Source: Deltaproteobacteria bacterium
GTDB taxonomy: Bacteria > Desulfobacterota > Dissulfuribacteria > Dissulfuribacterales > S140-46
Assembly: GCA_015491585.1 (NCBI GenBank)
Contig: WFVQ01000175.1
Span: forward strand, 1 to 7,755
Direction of reading: 5' to 3'
DNA length: 7,755 bases
Shown: positions 6,862-7,755 of the stretch, piece by piece
Position numbering within the stretch: the stretch's first letter is position 1
Layout of the letters: each line of letters starts with the position of its first letter
Notes under the pieces: model-generated
What the model was told of the DNA's origin: nothing
The model's input: only the letters and a program-made list of their open reading frames with translations
Databases searched by the model: none
Program-made: the position numbers and the translations under genes

Positions 6862-7740
6862 ATGCTGGCGCTGCTCAAAAGGCTCAATCGGTACACAATA
6901 ATGGCCACCGGCGATTTTGAAAAGATATTCGCCGATTTCGAGGTGCCTTCATGTCCTGAAGTGGTCACTCGCCTGCTCAGGATGGTGAGGGAGCCTGATA
7001 CGCCTATAGATGAGGTCTCTTCCCTTATACAGTCCGATCCTGGCCTCAGCAGCCAGTTGTTGAAGATGGTCAACTCGGCCCTGTTCGGCCTTCCAGGAAC
7101 GGTGAGCAGCGTCAACAAGGCTGTCTCTTTCGTGGGGCTTAAGGAGATAGGCAGTCTGGCGGTCTCCTATGCCATGACCAAGACGGTCAGATCTCCTGAT
7201 CTCGATGGCTTCGATCTACAGGTCTTCTGGCGCCATTCCCTGCTCAGGGCCGTCGTGGCCCGGGAGCTGGCGGCAAGAATAGGGGCCGAACCAGATGATG
7301 CCTTCACTGCCGGATTGATGCAGGACATAGCTCTGCCCATCCTTCTCACCGACTGGTTTGATGTCTATAAGAAGGTCTATTTCAGGTGGAAGGAGGGCCG
7401 AGCAGCGCTCCACAAGATCGAAGAGGACGAACTGAGTTGGACCCATGCGCAGGCAGGCGCCTGGATCGCCAGGGAATGGGGGCTCCCAGACATACTGGTA
7501 TGTGCCATAGGACTTCATGTCTTGTCAATGGACGACCTGCGGGAGATGGAACTCCTGGAGAGCGTGGTAGGGGCGGCGGCCGCCGCCTCTGATGCACCCA
7601 AGGCACTTGATTCCGATGAGGAGATGAAAAAATTGACACGGTTCGCGAAAGAGCTGGGGCTCAGTGAGAATGAAGTGGCGGAGTCGGTCTCAAACGGCTC
7701 CGAGATCGTAGAGGAGCTGGCAAAGGAGCTGGGAATATAG
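6862..7740 (+). CDS. HDOD domain protein (probable non-catalytic signalling protein)
   Basis: This 292-residue soluble protein has one HDOD domain over about 24-225. The domain is related to HD phosphohydrolases but usually lacks their activity, and is found in bacterial signalling and regulatory proteins. Visible landmarks are VPSCPEVV (28-35), SDPGLSSQLLKMVNSALFGLP (58-78), VSSVNKAVSFVGL (81-93), FWRHS (122-126) and the WGLPDILVCAIGLH segment (206-219). H125, H195 and H219 remain, but the usual HD pair reads Q154-D155, and Ala157 follows where Gly is common, so metal-dependent hydrolysis is unlikely. There is no GGDEF, EAL or receiver domain; the last 60 or so residues are acidic and probably helical. 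ATG 6862 is chosen because AGGGGAG at 6850-6856 is well placed; an internal ATG at 6901 lacks such a site. HDOD proteins can affect motility, c-di-GMP signalling or competence, but nothing here picks one. The ligand and partner are unknown. Confidence 0.9.
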   Translation: MLALLKRLNRYTIMATGDFEKIFADFEVPSCPEVVTRLLRMVREPDTPIDEVSSLIQSDPGLSSQLLKMVNSALFGLPGTVSSVNKAVSFVGLKEIGSLAVSYAMTKTVRSPDLDGFDLQVFWRHSLLRAVVARELAARIGAEPDDAFTAGLMQDIALPILLTDWFDVYKKVYFRWKEGRAALHKIEEDELSWTHAQAGAWIAREWGLPDILVCAIGLHVLSMDDLREMELLESVVGAAAAASDAPKALDSDEEMKKLTRFAKELGLSENEVAESVSNGSEIVEELAKELGI

Positions 7741-7742
7741 TT

Positions 7743-7755
7743 ATGTCTTGGACCA
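7743..7755 (+). CDS. Possible start of a downstream gene (partial, four codons)
   Basis: ATG at 7743-7745, two bases after the HDOD stop, opens a frame reading M-S-W-T to the window edge. GGGA inside the end of the HDOD gene, about eight bases upstream, is a modest ribosome site. The tight spacing fits a co-transcribed gene, but four codons show nothing about function and the start may be chance. Confidence 0.25.

Overview
The window is bacterial chromosomal DNA, gene-dense and moderately GC-rich by eye, with frequent AGG (Arg) and ATA (Ile) codons. A ClpS/ClpA pair and an adenylate kinase whose LID lacks zinc-binding cysteines point to a Gram-negative, proteobacteria-like organism. A glycogen phosphorylase of the DUF3417 type beside HDOD and HPP genes would suit Desulfobacterota (former Deltaproteobacteria) or a relative. 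This placement is inferred from gene content and is tentative. I see no mobile element, CRISPR array, tRNA or rRNA.

Layout. Positions 1-60 hold the probable last 19 codons of an unidentified upstream gene. A plus-strand cluster follows: clpS (110-418), clpA (420-2706, with one frame break near 938-948) and glgP (2710-5271). The gaps of 1 and 3 bases imply one transcript. A 78-base convergent gap (5272-5349) holds an intrinsic terminator oriented for the minus strand. On the minus strand lie adk (6009-5350) and, upstream of it, an HPP-family membrane protein gene (6830-6078). A plus-strand HDOD gene (6862-7740) diverges from the HPP gene across only 31 bases. The first four codons of a possible further gene end the window. 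No stretch longer than 300 bases lacks a gene.

How the genes work together. ClpS recognises proteins with N-degrons and hands them to the ClpA unfoldase, which feeds ClpP (not in this window). GlgP releases glucose-1-phosphate from glycogen or maltodextrin; its linkage to clpSA is positional only. Adk balances AMP, ADP and ATP. The HPP protein is a small multi-helix membrane protein, possibly an anion transporter. The HDOD protein is probably a non-catalytic signalling or scaffold protein.

The most notable feature is the clpA frame break at an A7G4 run in the linker between the N-domain and the first ATPase domain. Everything on either side is well conserved, and removing one base gives a 761-residue ClpA of normal length. 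The break may be a sequencing error, a recent mutation, or a site of transcriptional slippage or +1 recoding. It falls almost exactly where the shorter ClpA form of E. coli begins. I found no convincing wholly new system here.
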